From the NCBI GenBank assembly GCA_003648225.1, contig QMOL01000147.1:1-7136 (forward strand): a DNA stretch of 7,136 nucleotides. The letters run 5' to 3'. The notes below the pieces were generated by a model. It made no database searches, was not told where the DNA came from, and was given only the letters and a program-made list of their open reading frames with translations. The DNA comes from Chlamydiota bacterium (GTDB taxonomy: Bacteria > Auribacterota > UBA3054 > B51-G9). Position numbers and translations under genes: made by a program. How positions within the stretch are numbered: position 1 is the first letter of the stretch; every line of letters starts with the position of its first letter. Positions 7,111-7,136 of the stretch are shown here, one piece after another.

Positions 7111-7136
7111 AGTTGTTATCCAAAAGTTTAGAAAAA

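Larger units (their letters stand above)
6921..7136. other. Non-coding right end with a cluster of palindromes
   Basis: This 216-nt stretch has no gene that I can support. It contains three perfect inverted repeats and one imperfect one, all short and different in sequence, separated by A/T-rich DNA. The pattern resembles REP/BIME-like intergenic repeats of Bacteroidota-type genomes. No T-tract follows the first hairpin, so a strong intrinsic terminator is not seen. Confidence 0.6.

Noticed and set aside
7025..7136. Possible gene start: ATG with an open frame to the window edge
   Set aside because: The frame runs straight through the palindromic repeats, has no good Shine-Dalgarno, and its 37 codons resemble no protein family; it looks like chance openness.
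6921..7136. CRISPR-like repeats
   Set aside because: The palindromes differ in sequence and spacing; there is no recurring direct repeat with unique spacers.

Overview
The window is AT-rich, coding-dense bacterial DNA with every recognised gene on the + strand. Three things point to a Bacteroidota/Ignavibacteriota-type genome: AT-rich codon use, one long gene that starts without a Shine-Dalgarno sequence in an A/T-rich leader, and REP-like palindromes at the right end. This assignment is an inference from sequence style, not from a marker gene.

Layout. (1) Bases 1-1421 hold the C-terminal half of a large SMC/ABC-like ATPase of the TrlF type. Its N-terminus lies left of the window. (2) Bases 1414-2655 encode an AlbA_2 (Schlafen-type) plus GHKL-ATPase protein, overlapping the first gene by 8 nt. 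(3) Bases 2681-5938 encode a 1085-residue protein joining an N-terminal Swt1-type HEPN domain to a DUF499-type P-loop ATPase and a small C-terminal domain, 25 nt after the second gene. (4) Bases 5985-6920 encode a membrane-anchored protein of unknown function with a predicted beta-sandwich and a helical C-terminus. (5) Bases 6921-7136 are non-coding and carry three perfect hairpins and one imperfect palindrome, one of which has the GTAG foot of REP/RAYT elements.

The first three genes look like one translationally linked operon. Each encodes a different class of nucleotide-driven machine: ABC/SMC-like, GHKL and P-loop/AAA-like. Two of the three also have a domain expected to act on nucleic acid (AlbA_2, HEPN), and TrlF-type relatives usually carry an N-terminal PHP phosphoesterase domain, which here would lie outside the window. 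DUF499, HEPN and AlbA_2 families recur in prokaryotic defence islands, so the best reading is a candidate anti-phage or nucleic-acid conflict system, possibly incomplete here because the left end is cut. No methylase, helicase or classic restriction endonuclease is visible. The fourth gene shows no clear functional link to the other three.
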